From assembly GCA_004151065.3 (NCBI GenBank), contig NWUY0304968638.1:1-38062 (forward strand): a stretch of 38,062 bases of DNA. The letters are read 5' to 3'. Position numbers and translations under genes: made by a program. Below the pieces are notes generated by a model. The model saw only the letters and a list, made by a program, of their open reading frames with translations. It searched no databases and was not told the DNA's origin. Position 1 is the first letter of the stretch; every line of letters starts with the position of its first letter. Positions 11,548 to 21,829 of this stretch are shown here, piece by piece. This DNA is from Larix sibirica (Eukaryota > Streptophyta > Pinopsida > Pinales > Pinaceae).

Positions 11548-11916
11548 CTTATGAAACTGACTTTTCCATCAGGTCCTCCTACCAATCTGGGTAAAAGAAA
11601 AAGAATAGTTTTGAACTAATTAAAGTGATCGAACAAGGGTGCTTCATAAAAAAAAGCCCCTTACTAGACTCACTTAAATAATAAAATACTAAGTGAATGG
11701 TTCATGAAAGGCTGGCTCCTACTCCACCTCATCAAGTAACCCCACCTCCTACCTTTGATTCGGAATAAAGTGACTTACCTTACTATTAGTAACACATCGA
11801 ATCAAGACCTGCCGGATCACACTCGGGTTAGAAGGAAACACACCTTGGCGGGAACACACCGAACAAAGACCTTTGGCTTCGATTGGCTTCCTCGAACACA
11901 CGCTACGCTAACCAGT
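11548..11916. other. Unassigned spacer
   Basis: No gene or RNA recognised. Near 11810-11890 related phrases such as GGAAACACACC, GGGAACACACCGAACA and CTCGAACACACGC follow each other, a small degenerate repeat that leads into the tandem array starting at 11917. Confidence 0.4.
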
Positions 11917-12183
11917 AGAAACCCTAATTAATGCTATTAGTTGGTGTAGCTCTGGAGCAGTTACGAAGGGGAGACGCCTAAGAAACCTAATTACTGCTAT
12001 TAGTTGGTGCAGCTTTCGAGCAGCTATCTGGGGAAACGCCTAGATAGAGATCCTTGAAGAGGTGCTATGGAGACGAGGCGGTTATCGAGCAGTGACGAAA
12101 GGGAGACGCTTTCAAATAGATCCTTTATGAGATGCTATGGTGATGAGGCAGACACCGAACATACATCGAGGGAAAACGCCTTT
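11917..12183 (+). repeat. Four-unit diverged tandem repeat of about 66 bp
   Basis: Unit boundaries by eye are 11917-11980, 11981-12043, 12044-12113 and 12114-12183. Each unit runs from (A)GAAACCTAATTA or AGATCCTT, through TGCTAT, to a GAGCAG-type centre, and closes with a GGGGAGACGCC, GGGGAAACGCC, GGGAGACGC or GGGAAAACGCC box. Units 1 and 2 are closest to each other (TGCTATTAGTTGGTG shared), as are 3 and 4 (GATCCTT...GATGCTATGG-like). This suggests a two-step duplication. No coding function is seen. Confidence 0.8.
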
Positions 12184-12439
12184 AGAGCGAGATGAAACCG
12201 ATAGCCAACTATATCCTTCCTCTAGTGTAGTGGGTTTCACATCCCGAAATAAGTGTAATTAAGCGTTTACGAAGTGCTATTCTTTCTTTCAATCAATTAA
12301 TCTTTCAATCAATCCATTCTGCGTATCTGAAGCGCCATTAATCGTACTATTAATCGTACTTACTTTCCTTGCCTGGGTAGATTAATTAGCCGTCCAAATC
12401 ATATGGTAGGGTTATTTCCTCCATACAGTTAGGTATATC

Positions 12440-12500
12440 CTGACCATCTCTGCCCTTACTGTACCATCTCTGTCCTTCCTGTATGGGCTTTCCTTACTGT
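12440..12500 (+). repeat. Short tandem repeat, about 20 bp unit
   Basis: CTGACCATCTCTGCCCTTA is followed by CTGTACCATCTCTGTCCTT, and then by a looser CTGTATGGGCTTTCCTTACTGTCTCTGG. These are two good and one partial copy of an approximately 20 bp pyrimidine-rich unit. Confidence 0.65.
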
Positions 12501-12667
12501 CTCTGGATTGATTGAATCTGGGATATTGGTAGAGGATGCGTAGCCGAGACACTACTAGATAGATTTATTGGGAAAAAGCCAGAAGCGATAGCTTAGTGGT
12601 CTTTCTTCCTCATGAGCGGCAGCGCGATAAGGTATTTTCCCATGAGCGATAGCGAGCCGCCCTGAGA

Positions 12668-12757
12668 CCGATTCCTTTAGCTGTGGGTGAATGCAACTAA
12701 CCAGAATTGTATCCGTTTCCTTTAGCCACGGGGTGAATGCAACTAACCAGATTGGTT
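12668..12757 (+). repeat. Tandem duplication, two copies of 45 bp
   Basis: Copy 1 (12668-12712) and copy 2 (12713-12757) share CCGNTTCCTTTAGC, then GGGTGAATGCAACTAACCAG exactly, and end ATTGTAT / ATTGGTTT. Only a few differences lie between copies, so this is younger than the neighbouring 66 bp array. Just upstream (12580-12655) the phrases GAAGCGATAGC, GAGCGGCAGCGCGATAAGG and CATGAGCGATAGCGAGCC repeat a GAGCGATAGC word that also occurs at 16358 and is common in plant mitochondrial spacers. Confidence 0.85.
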
Positions 12758-13547
12758 TGTCCTGCTGTTGCCTAAAATAAACATAGCTTTTCCAAGATAG
12801 ATTCCTTCCGTTTCCTGAGATTGGGTAGAGTTCCGCTGCAGTGGCCCCATATATCCTCTCGAACTAGTGGCGGGCTTATAAGAATAAACGTTGATTCATC
12901 TCCATCTCCAATGGGTTGCTAGGGGAGACATTGATGGAAAAGTGCCTGGCCTTCGTTCTCAAACATTTATTTATCTATAACTTATAAAAACCAATTGAGA
13001 TGGGCTTATAAAAACGAATTAAGTAGGGCTTTAATCAAAGCATCTTGGATCAACAGGCGGGTTAGATCGACGGCTTTCCCTATTAGTATAAGTGGGAAGT
13101 TATTAGTGCTAGTGCCCCCCGAAGCATATAAATATGTACATTCCGTTTCCCCCTACTATTATTATTATTTAAGGCAATCAATCTGACCTAATAGTAAGTC
13201 CCCGCCTACGCTTTTCACCCTGGTCGATGCGGAGTCTACTTACTTGTTGGCTACAAAATATTTCAGAATGATTGAATGATGAACCAGCTACGGGGAATGG
13301 AAGAATTCGAGAAAAAGAAATGATAATGAAAGAGTGGGCGGGGCTCAATACGACACCGGCAGCTCTATACGGCACCAAAAGAATAGCATTACGGACGAAT
13401 GGATGACCCCCATGATTAGCATTAAGTTATCCCTACAAGCGCCCAGACAGAGTACTGCCCACTAGCAACTCCTATTTCAAGATGAGCCATCCTTCCTCGG
13501 GCAAGTAATCATCCCGCCAAAAAGAAGTGATAACCAGTTACCATCCA
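12758..13547. other. Unassigned spacer
   Basis: No gene or RNA recognised. The open frames at 12995-13186 (plus) and 13178-13378 (minus) are short, show no domain and have no supporting context, so I leave them out as genes. Confidence 0.45.
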
Positions 13548-13622
13548 TCTCTCCAACCAGTTTCTCTCTCCAACCAGCCAGCCCACCTACGTTCGCCTTC
13601 ATACGTTCGCCATCTTTCCAAC
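13548..13622 (+). repeat. Small tandem repeats CTCTCCAACCAG and TACGTTCGCC
   Basis: CTCTCCAACCAG appears twice in close succession, followed by CTACGTTCGCCTTC and ATACGTTCGCCATC. These are two adjacent short duplications within 75 bp. Confidence 0.7.
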
Positions 13623-13730
13623 TAATGAAAGGTCAGGTAATTTGCTAAAAGTTCATGCTACTTTTCTTTTTCTATTTCATATACGTATTTTTGCCTTAAG
13701 TCAATTCTATCAAATATTTTCAAATAATTA

Positions 13731-13829
13731 GAGAGATAGATGTGGATGGGTAATATATATAGATAGATAAAGAGATAGATATAGAAGATAATGAAAGGTA
13801 ATGAAAGGTAGGGAGAAAGATATAGATAT
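13731..13829 (+). repeat. GATA-rich simple repeat with ATGAAAGGTA duplication
   Basis: A stretch of AGAGATAGAT, ATAGATAGATAAAGAGATAGATATAG and AGATATAGATAT phrases surrounds a direct duplication of ATGAAAGGTA (13791-13810). It is a simple-sequence tract. Confidence 0.8.
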
Positions 13830-13950
13830 TAAGGTATGCCCAGGTTAATAATAGTACAGCCCAAAGTATACTAGATTATAAGGGGCCCCTTCCTTGCCCT
13901 CAGCGGACAAGCAAGAAATACCTTGTCTTGGCTTTTTTTAAGCACACCCA

Positions 13951-13990
13951 CCTTGCTCTCCCTTTGGTCAAGCAAGTCTTTTCCTAATAG
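13951..13990 (+). repeat. Dispersed repeat, copy 1 (partner at 34443)
   Basis: CCTTGCTCTCCCTTTGGTCA followed by AGCAAGTCTTTTCCTA matches the sequence at 34443-34480 with only a few changes. The pair is a short dispersed direct repeat of about 38 bp, 20 kb apart. Repeats of this size are typical of plant mitochondrial spacers. The minus-strand open frame at 13871-14080 covers it but has no domain. Confidence 0.8.
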
Positions 13991-14116
13991 TATTGGTATT
14001 TTGTAAGGGATCCCTTCCCCTTCTAACAGGGAAGTTCCTGGGTTATTAAAGAAGGGGGGACGTACTCCCCCCCAAGGCAAGAAGTAACTATTAGTTGGGT
14101 TCTATAGGGTCCTTGG

Positions 14117-14214
14117 GTGGCTGCTTCTCAAGGTAGCTGCTTAGCTTCTGAGGATATTTCTCAAGATAGCTGCTTCTGAAGGTATAGGGTAGCTCTTAAG
14201 GTAGCCGCTTCTCA
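14117..14214 (+). repeat. Degenerate CTCAAGGTAGCTGCTTCT array
   Basis: GGCTGCTTCTCAAGGTAGC, TGCTTAGCTTCTGAGGAT, TTCTCAAGATAGCTGCTTC, TGAAGGTATAGGGTAGC and TCTTAAGGTAGCCGCTTCTC follow one another. They are about five imperfect copies of an 18-22 bp unit. Confidence 0.7.
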
Positions 14215-14639
14215 TGGGGAGGCGGCATTTCCCAGAACCAGTCCCAGGCTGCCCCTCAAGGCTTTCATCAAGGAGGGCTGCCCCAGACACTACCCAACCC
14301 CAGACCCAGACCATGCCATCGGGCAACTTTCCCTTTTGTTGTCTAGGACATTTTTTCCTGTTAACATTTTTGGCGACTCCACTGAGGTGAAGGAGCCCCA
14401 ATGAGAATGAATGGCTGGTATATTTTCTTTTCCAAAGAAGAATCCCACTACCTCCTCTCCGCAAGGAGTGACTACACAGCCATCTGTCCGTGAAGGGTTA
14501 CCACCCATTCAATAAATTATACCACCTGAACGGACACCGAGCCCTGCATATAACTTTCTGAATTCCCCACAACCTTAAATAGAAACTGAACCTACTCTAT
14601 TTCAATCTCTTTAATAAAATCCCATTGTCTCTCTGGCTT
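14215..14639. other. Unassigned spacer
   Basis: The minus-strand open frames at 14141-14464 and 14290-14508 overlap in different frames. They have no recognisable domain and run partly through the repeat just upstream. I see no supported gene here. Confidence 0.4.
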
Positions 14640-15900
14640 TCAATCTGATGAATGTTGAGCATGAAGATGTGGTTTGTAGGCTTTTTCCATACACTTTCTA
14701 GGGAAAGGCTTCCTCTTGGTATTTCTCTTTACCTCAAGGTTCCATCACTAATTGGGATGACTTTCAGCAGGCCTTTCTGAATCAGTTTGGAGAAAACAAG
14801 AACCCTACTTCTCGAGTCTTGGATTTTTTAAGATTCAAGTTGGATCCTAAGGATAAAATGAAAGATTTCTCCTTCGGAGCCTTGCTCTTATGAATAATAT
14901 TCCGGAAGACAGCTAGTCGGCACTAAAAGTAGCCATTGAGTTCTACATTTAAGCTCTACCAGCACCAATTGCCATGTTTGTTAAAAGAGCTCGTAGAACC
15001 ACTCTTCCGGAGGTATTTTAAGAGGCATTTACTGTGGAGGAATAAATGGTCAGTATTACTGGTTTTCCAGTAATGGAATAAAAGCATATGGCTTCATCAG
15101 TTAAGAAGCAAGATCCATCTACCAAGTCTCCCATGGAGAACAAAGAGAAAGAGTCGGTAGAAATGGAGAGCATGCAAAGAATTAGAAAGAAGTTATCTGA
15201 TGAAATCATAGATTTTAATAGAGGATCTGGTGCAAGCTCCTCAGGGAAGAAACTTTTTGTCCCTTTAAAGAAGAATAATCCATAGCAACCAAGCTTTCCT
15301 CCTACATCTGGTATTAACTTGGAAGATCATGCCATGGACCACTATGTAGAGCTAATAAAGCTAATCTTCCGGAAAAGACTTGTGAGGTTTTAATTAACAT
15401 GTTCAAATTGTTTACTGAGCCATCACAAGAAGGGGAAAATTCTGGTAATAGGGAAGAATAGGAAGAGAAGGAACCACCCCAAACTGCTAATCTCCTATGG
15501 GATGTTGTTCCAGGCCTTGTTTATGATGAAGGATATGTAGGATAAATACATACTGCTCAGAATGAGTATGCTCTTAGGAGAAAAGGAGCCATTTCATCAT
15601 CATGCCCATCAACCAGTTAAACATCAGGTCAGAAGATCGCAACTGCTGCCAAGTCCACCAGTGCATCAAAGTTATCAGATGTAATTATAATGTAGTGGAG
15701 GACATGAATAAAAAAAAGGCAAACATTTCGATGTATGAGCTGTGCAAACTTAAGCAACAACATGATTATCTTTGGAAGATGTTAATAATGGAAGAGCTAG
15801 TATTGGAATACCTGACCTTACCGAATTTAGATAAAGAGCTACGCACCTTGTTAACTGCGATGCTTTTTATGGTTCAAAAAAAAATATAAGTCAGGATCTT
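14640..15900 (+). pseudogene. gag: Element B: broken gag of a Ty3/Gypsy retrotransposon
   Basis: The retrotransposon gag domain is read from about 14640: HEDVVCRLFPYTF, a stop, then SSWYFSLPQGSITNWDDF, QQAFLNQFGENKNP and LDFLRFKLDPKDKMKDF to about 14880. A second part follows with ALPAPIAMFVKRA (about 14950-14990). The open frame 15088-15285 then holds SVEMESMQRIRKKLSDEIID, and GINLEDHAMDHY lies just downstream (to about 15345). After that only shifted and stop-broken fragments of the gag C-terminal part remain (LWDVVPGLVYDEG near 15497, tail to about 15900). At least one stop lies inside the core domain and several beyond. No protease or RT follows. It is closely related in layout to the gag of element C. 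Confidence 0.85.
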
Positions 15901-17514
15901 TAAATGAGATCAAGGGGGGCTTACTTATGAGTGAGATTCGCGAGTCCGCTCATTGAGTGGGATGATTGGGGGAACTTTTTCTTTTAGGGGGCCGGCTACA
16001 CAAGAAGTTCCCGTGTCTCTGGGTCCCGCACAAAATATAGGTCCTGGTCTCTATCTTTCTTTATTAAAAGCTTCTATCTTGTGGTGTGGTATGATCAGAG
16101 CCACTTTAAGAGCAGCTTGCTTTTGTTCAATGGGATTCAGTCAGGTACACCTCCTCTATTTGCTGGTTTATCAATTGGGCTCGTGGTGAAATAGAGTAAG
16201 ATGCAAAGTTGTTAAATAAAAATGCGTTCCGAGTGCAGTTCAATAAGTTCTTGGATAGATTTCCTTATCTTGATTTTAAGTGTTGTTTTACTTATATTAT
16301 CTATTCCCACCCAACCAGCTGGAAGTGATACATTGTCTAGGCCGGATCTCCTCTGATGAGCGATAGCAAGTCACTTGGTTCTTTTTTTATTATAGCCAAG
16401 TAGATTAGGTATAAAAATGAGCAGTTGTCGCAATAATTAATGTGCTTGTCGCAATAAATAGCTATTTTATTAAGGGAATTTGCACATATTGCCGCAATAA
16501 CATTGTTTTTTAGGAGATAGATTGCTGTTATGGGAAATATGACAGTGACTTTTGGGAGATATGCTGGTTTCACTTTACTTGGCATACCTCCTTTATTGCT
16601 AGGCCTGACTTGCCTTGACTCGCCGGACTTTTTCGTGTTTGGGAAGCTTTTTTGATCGACCAGGCGGGGCGGGACAACCCCCAATAGCAGCATATTCATC
16701 CCCAATAGGATTAGATTCTTTCTCTGCAACCCAGAATCTTTGGGTTCTTATTGAGCAACCCACCTCACATTGAGTGTTATAGCTAGCTTACGGGACTATT
16801 CTGAATAACCTTATGCCGATCGGGCCGGGCGGGCTTTAGAGAATCAACTTCTTTTTTATCTTCTCACCAAGCCAAAACCTTGGGGCTTCACATGCTCGAG
16901 AAAGGGGATGCTTTTACAGACAGACTTAGAGTTACAACCCCTATAAACCAACAGACCTTTCTTCGAAACCTCAGCTTTTAGCAAATTTAGCTTTTTTATA
17001 TGTTCGGAAAATATGGGGTGAAACAGGACAGGCTTTCTTTTTCTATTGTTGGGAAGCCGGGGGAACAAAGCCAAGAGGACGAGGGAGGGTCAATCGCTTC
17101 GAAGAAACCATTGGGTCGTGGGTGGAGACCATACCCCTACTTCTTCAGAGCTGCTGATACTAACCTAAAAACTAATAGGTATTCCTTTTCTTTTCTGTTT
17201 GGCCTGTTAACTCTTGTTTCCCGGTGGGTAAAGCAAGATACATATGTTTTCCGGTGCGGGTAGGAGAGCATAGAGTATATAGTGTCTCAAGCAGTAATGT
17301 TACAGGTAGGTTTTTACGCTATCCGGGTAATATCGCTTCGAGGTTGTAAGGCAAGCGAAAGGTTGTGATGCTATCCGGCCGGTGGTCTCGCTTTTTTGTC
17401 TTGTCTGGAAAGCAGTTGTGCTTCACCCGCTCCGCGCCTCTTTTTTGGGCTTTAACAAAGTGTGGATGCGACGGACGTATGTATTTCAATCGAAGTAAGC
17501 AATGGTCTAAAACA
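15901..17514. other. Unassigned spacer with scattered open frames
   Basis: Open frames at 15953-16189 (plus), 16337-16729 (minus), 16856-17074 (minus) and 17000-17263 (plus) show no domain I know. The longest, 130 codons on the minus strand at 16337-16729, owes part of its length to the internal 12 bp repeat at 16425-16500 and includes an ILLG...LLLG hydrophobic start. I do not call it a gene. GAGCGATAGC at 16358 repeats a word from 12.6 kb. Confidence 0.4.
16425..16500 (+). repeat. Three copies of TTGTCGCAATAA
   Basis: TTGTCGCAATAA lies at 16425-16436 and 16446-16457, and TTGCCGCAATAA at 16489-16500. The first two start 21 bp apart; the third starts 43 bp further on, about two such steps. 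A weaker related phrase occurs near 16525. A short degenerate tandem repeat fits. Confidence 0.75.
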
Positions 17515-17965
17515 GTCTGGGTCTGGATGTAAGAAACCTTCCGGATGGGGAGGCACCAACCCTTTTCCTCCTGTCTGGGTATGCCCTGAACGTTACTTGA
17601 GGATGGAAGCACTGAACCATCTTGGTTGTCCGAAGAGGCTAAGGAAGGAGTGATGGCGTGGAGAGGTTAGAAATAATACCAAAAAGAAGTTAATAAATAA
17701 GATACAGCATAATGAAAATCAATTCCTAAAGAAGATAAAAAAGAAAGTTAGGCAAAGAGCGGAGCCAGAATAAACTAAATGGGAGAGGGTATGGCACCAA
17801 GGGAAGGGTCTGTATGCATTCAACCTTGTGCTCCTTCCTGTCAGGATAGGGTCTGTATGCCCTAAACCTTCCTTCGGTATGTATGTCTCAACCATCACAT
17901 CGTTGTCGAAACATTCATTCGATGTCAACTTTGGGTTATTTCTAACAAGAGGGGTACGGGTCTGT
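17515..17965 (+). repeat. Degenerate GGGTCTGTATGCC array
   Basis: Related phrases recur: GGGTCTGGATG near 17520, GTCTGGGTATGCCCTGAAC near 17573, GGGTCTGTATGCATTCAACC at about 17806, GGGTCTGTATGCCCTAAACC at about 17849 and CGGGTCTGTAG at about 17957. CTTCCT and ACCTTCC phrases accompany them. The two copies at 17806 and 17849 are the closest and start about 43 bp apart. Open frames in both directions run through it and are not supported. Confidence 0.55.
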
Positions 17966-19026
17966 AGATTTACTTTTACCACTTATATACTTATATGGCT
18001 ATGGTGCCACCCTCTTTATTGTGGATTTCCTTGCTACGCACCTCTTCTTTATAATTAGTTCTATGGCTCACATAATGTATAGCTAACGTAATACAACTTG
18101 AATTCCCTGGCTCAATAAATGTCTTTCCTTTCAGAGCAAGCAATAATAAATGAAGTGATAAGCCGAGCCCACTACTTCGTGTCTACCCCGTCAATCAGTT
18201 GCTGTCCATATGGTCGTGATTTCCTCTAGCAGCAAAGATACTTACTAGTGTAGTCACACTCCAGTCTAGCTGAGTGTTCGTCGGATCCTTCGCTTTTTGA
18301 TGATTGATCACCTAATATTTTCCTAGAGCAAAGTATATACAATCTTAATAAGTCAAATGAAAATTGACCATCCAGGTAAGGTCTGATAGGTCTTGCCCTT
18401 CATAGGCCACCCTTTCACTAATCACCACTTTGACAAGGACAGGGCTCACCTGAGGGTAGGAGGGTGAGGGTTTTCACTCTAACAATAGCCAGTTTAAAGG
18501 CCAGGTTCTCACTTTATAATTGACCAGTCGCTAACTAAGCAATCCCAGCCAGCTGCCTTGCTTGAATCTCCCCACCAAAATAGGGTATGGTCCCCACTCC
18601 CAAATGTGGAATTCGAAGCGATTGACTCAGGTGTCCAAATGTATGTCTCCCGGGAATTAGCTAGAACAATTCATGGCATGGGGAAACAGAATTTATTCAC
18701 CAGGAAGTGGGGAAATGAGGGTTGCTAAAGAGAATGCTGTGTTGGATCGGAATGCAAAAGTATCATCTGAATTGCTTTCCATAGAACGAAGTTTTGTTTC
18801 TCAAGTTGGCATTAATATAGGAATTCTTGCTGGCATGATTCCAGAAAAGATGGCCGCTAAAAAGTGACATCTGGCTGGGGGGAGGTACACAAATTACCTA
18901 AAAATATGAATAGTTAGTGTTACAACCCGGAAAGACGTACACATTTTCTTTATTCTACGTTCCCCGATTCAAAGTGTCTTTCTCATCTTCTGAACTCGGG
19001 ATTTAGCTTTTAGTTCTTTCATTAGA

Positions 19027-19048
19027 GCCCCCTAAAGGGGCGAGCCCC
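19027..19048. other. Two overlapping GC-rich hairpins
   Basis: GCCCCCTAAAGGGGC can form a five-base-pair GC stem with a CTAAA loop. The second arm can instead pair with the next arm in GGGGCGAGCCCC. The two hairpins share the GGGGC arm and so exclude each other. Function unknown; the sequence is small enough to be chance. Confidence 0.4.
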
Positions 19049-19785
19049 GCAGGGCCATACAAGCTCTTTCTTACAGGAAGAAGGATTCATAGCACGAGTT
19101 AGAAGGAAGGCCAAGGAAGGCACGAAAGTGAAGGGAGCTTAACTAACTATTTGAATTATAAGGAAGGGGCCTTCGCGTAGCTCAGGTAGGTAAAAGACTT
19201 ACTGGCCGGCCGGGTATTATAAGGGAGAGTTGGTTGGGATATTGCTAGGTAGTTAGGTGGTATGCCTATCTTACTGAGCCTGGCATGCTCGTAAGTAATA
19301 TGCTTGGGTAGGCATGCATGGCAGTGATAAGTCATGCAAGGGTATTCTCTTTTACTACTCTCTTTCCCTTTCGTAGGTACTACTTGAATGATACGGGGCC
19401 TTCGCTATGCTCTTTTAGGGGAAGAAATAAAGCATATCTTTCCGAACTATCACATTTTATTTCAATAAATAAAATAGAAGAGCATAAGGACCTTATAAAA
19501 AAACTATAGAATGGGAAGTCGTGGGGAAATTGAAGTCCCTACTCAAATAGGAAGGATGTAACCCCTTAAAACAGATGGGGAGAACCCTAAAAAGGCCGGC
19601 CATTTATTCTAATAGGCCAGACGAACTCTGCAGAGCGGCTATGAACTCTGATAACTCTGCACCCGCTCAGATTCCTTCTTTTACTAGTTGTGGGTAAAAA
19701 GAAGTCCCTAATCACATAGGGTTGTGGGTAAGGAATAAACATAATTGACAGAAACATACTGGAGTTAGATAGCTTGCTTTAGTTA

Positions 19786-19880
19786 GAGAAAAGGAGACTT
19801 AATAACTGTGAGACCAGGAGGAGACATAAGACCGAGAAGACGGGAAAGAGATTGAAGACCTGGGAGACTGAGCGTGTGAA
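19786..19880 (+). repeat. Purine-rich GAGAC tract
   Basis: GAGAAAAGGAGACTT, GAGACCAGGAGGAGACATAAG, ACCGAGAAGACGGGAAAGAG and GAAGACCTGGGAGACTGAG form a run of purine-rich phrases around GAGAC/GAAGAC. It looks like a degenerate short repeat. Confidence 0.55.
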
Positions 19881-20682
19881 AGGGCGTTCAAGGGCATAGA
19901 AAGAATAAGGAAGCGTACGCGGATAACTCTGATTTTAACTCTTAAAGGGCTAGTGGGGACAGTGGGGCTAGTGGGGGTCAATAAATATTGAAAAATCTTC
20001 CTCAGCAGAGATAGATTCTGTATTTTTTCTGTATCCGTATTTGTTCTCCTTCCTTTTTCGATCAGATCGGGCCCGTATTTATGGCTAGATTCATCAGGCC
20101 CGTAGAAGGCAAGCGTCCCCTTGGAAGGTGGGGATGGTTAGAGACCGAAGGACTGAGACTTAAAGGTTCGGGGAAGTCTCCCTATATGTCTTTTTCTGGT
20201 CTCCCTTAATGTATCTTCTCAGAATCTGTCTCCTTCCCTTCAAGTAATGGACTAAAGTACTGAGACAAATATAAGTATCCTTCCCTATCTGTTACAATCA
20301 GTCTCCAAAGTAAAAGGTAATGAGCAGTGGAATAAATGTATCCGGAATTGTTTAAGTTGTCCCCTTCTTAGCTTTCATTCGACAAAACCAGGCTCCCAAC
20401 CAACCCCCTCAACAACAACCGAACAAAGGGAAGCAGAATAAGGGTAAAATAATGGCCAAAACAATCCCGTCGTCCCTTAGGCGCATCCCTTAGCTCTCAC
20501 TAAGCTCCCGGCAGGGGATATTCGGGTAGCGATGCACTGCTAACTTTCCTAGGTGGTGAGCTCTTGGCAGGTATGTTTGGGTAGCTTCCCTTAGGTCCTG
20601 GTCATGCTCCCTGTTTGGGGCACGATGACACTCTTGGATGACTACCAGCAGTACTATATAAGGCTATAAAGTAGTATGAAAA

Positions 20683-21174
20683 GTGAGAAGCTACGTAAGC
20701 ATCTCCGATCTAGCTTCTTTATACACTACCGCTCTACCAATAACTGTTGCCATGTTCGTTAAGCGTGCCGGAAAGCAAACTTTAGCGGAGACTTTCGACG
20801 AAGCAATCAAGGTTGAAAAAGAAATTATAAGTATAAAGGGAAATCCTGGGAGCGAGGAGAATAAACCGGGTGTTCCTGCTAAGAAACCGTTTACAGCAGC
20901 AAGGAATGTGTCAGAATCCAAGGACAAAGAACTAACTGATATGGAGAGCTTGCAGAAGGTCATCCAAAAGCTCTCGAATGAAATCATTTATTTCAATCAA
21001 TATGCGGGAAAGGCTTCTTCTAGCAATAAGCAATGGAAACCATTTAAGAAGCCGAATCCTCCACCAATCCATCCTACGGCAAACACAGCAGGAATCAACA
21101 TTGAAGATTTCGCAATGGACAATCACTGTCGGGCACATCATGCAAACTATTTGGAAAAAGGGTGTGCTGCGTAA
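20683..21174 (+). pseudogene. gag: Gag (middle part) of element C
   Basis: The open frame of 163 codons starts inside the domain: LYTTALPITVAMFVKRAGKQ, then LAETFDEAIKVEKEIISIKG, a linker, MESLQKVIQKLSNEIIYFN, KPFKKPNPPP and INIEDFAMDNHCRAHHANY. The same landmarks occur in element B (MFVKRA, MESMQRI, LSDEIIDFN, INLEDHAMDHY). The first codons look like in-frame internal sequence and not a true initiation site. After about 21165 the reading continues in another frame (ORF 21162-21635). Confidence 0.85.
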
Positions 21175-21635
21175 ATATGTTTGGATTATTTGTTAATCCT
21201 CCTGCCCCCAAAGTTGAACAACAAGAGGAGGAAGAAGAGCAACCAGAACATAATGTCAATGTAATTTGGGACATTGTACCTGGGATGAACAAAGATGACA
21301 AAGATCCTGTTGTGGAAGAAGTCCATGCGGCCGTGAACGAAGTTCATACGAGAAGTAAAGGACCGATTCCTGCAACTGCAAGTCCTTCAGGTCCATCGAA
21401 TGCACAAAAGAATACGAACTCAAATCCTTCAGGTGCACATAAGACTGTGAATGCAAATCCGTCAGGTATCTTACCAGCACAAAAGGGTACGACTGCTAAC
21501 CCATCAAATCCATCATATATACAGAAGGCAATCACTACAGGTAAATCTTCTATTATTAAAAAGCCCATTCTTTATATTTATTATAACTTGGCTGAGGATA
21601 TGAAGAAGACGAAAGCAAACATTTCTCTGTTTTAG
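21162..21635 (+). pseudogene. gag: Gag C-terminal, acidic and Pro/Ser/Asn-rich tail of element C
   Basis: 157 codons with an acidic run (QQEEEEEQPEHNVNVIWDI, then VPGMNKDDKDPVVEE), a VHTRSKG segment, and then a diverged internal repeat of about 16 residues around NANPSG / NSNPSGAHKT / ANPSNPS (about 21380-21530). The acidic stretch followed by (I/L)WD(I/V)VPG matches LWDVVPG in element B at about 15497. The frame overlaps the previous gag piece by 13 bases, which fits a single-base frameshift and not two separate genes. Confidence 0.75.
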
Positions 21636-21829
21636 TTGTACCGACTTCACCAACAACAATAACTGCTTGAGAAAGCTATTTTTGAGAGCAACGCGCGGAA
21701 TGGTTCCAATGCTAGTAAGGGAAAGGTGGTCCTTCAGAATGGTAATGTTTCGTCTATACCACCTAAGACTTCTATAAGCAATGCTGCAATTATTGGTAAT
21801 AAGTCGGCCTCACATACTCCCCCTTTATT

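Larger units (their letters stand above)
17966..20682. other. Unassigned spacer
   Basis: I find no gene or RNA. The open frame 18673-18867 (64 codons, MAWGNRIYSPGSGEM...) has no domain that I recognise. A GC-rich hairpin sequence lies at 19027-19048, and a purine-rich GAGAC tract at 19786-19880. Around 20395-20440 a Gln/Asn/Pro-coding stretch precedes element C but cannot be tied to it with confidence. Confidence 0.4.

Noticed and set aside
12580-12660. GAGCGATAGC repeats as a CRISPR array
   Set aside because: Only three unequal phrases with no constant repeat length or spacer spacing, and a plant-type context.
16337-16729. 130-codon minus-strand open frame as a gene
   Set aside because: Contains a 12 bp nucleotide repeat, has no recognisable domain and no neighbour or signal supporting expression.
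19180-19240. GTAGCTCAGGTAGG as a tRNA D-arm
   Set aside because: No acceptor stem, anticodon arm or GTTCRA T-arm can be placed at the required distances.
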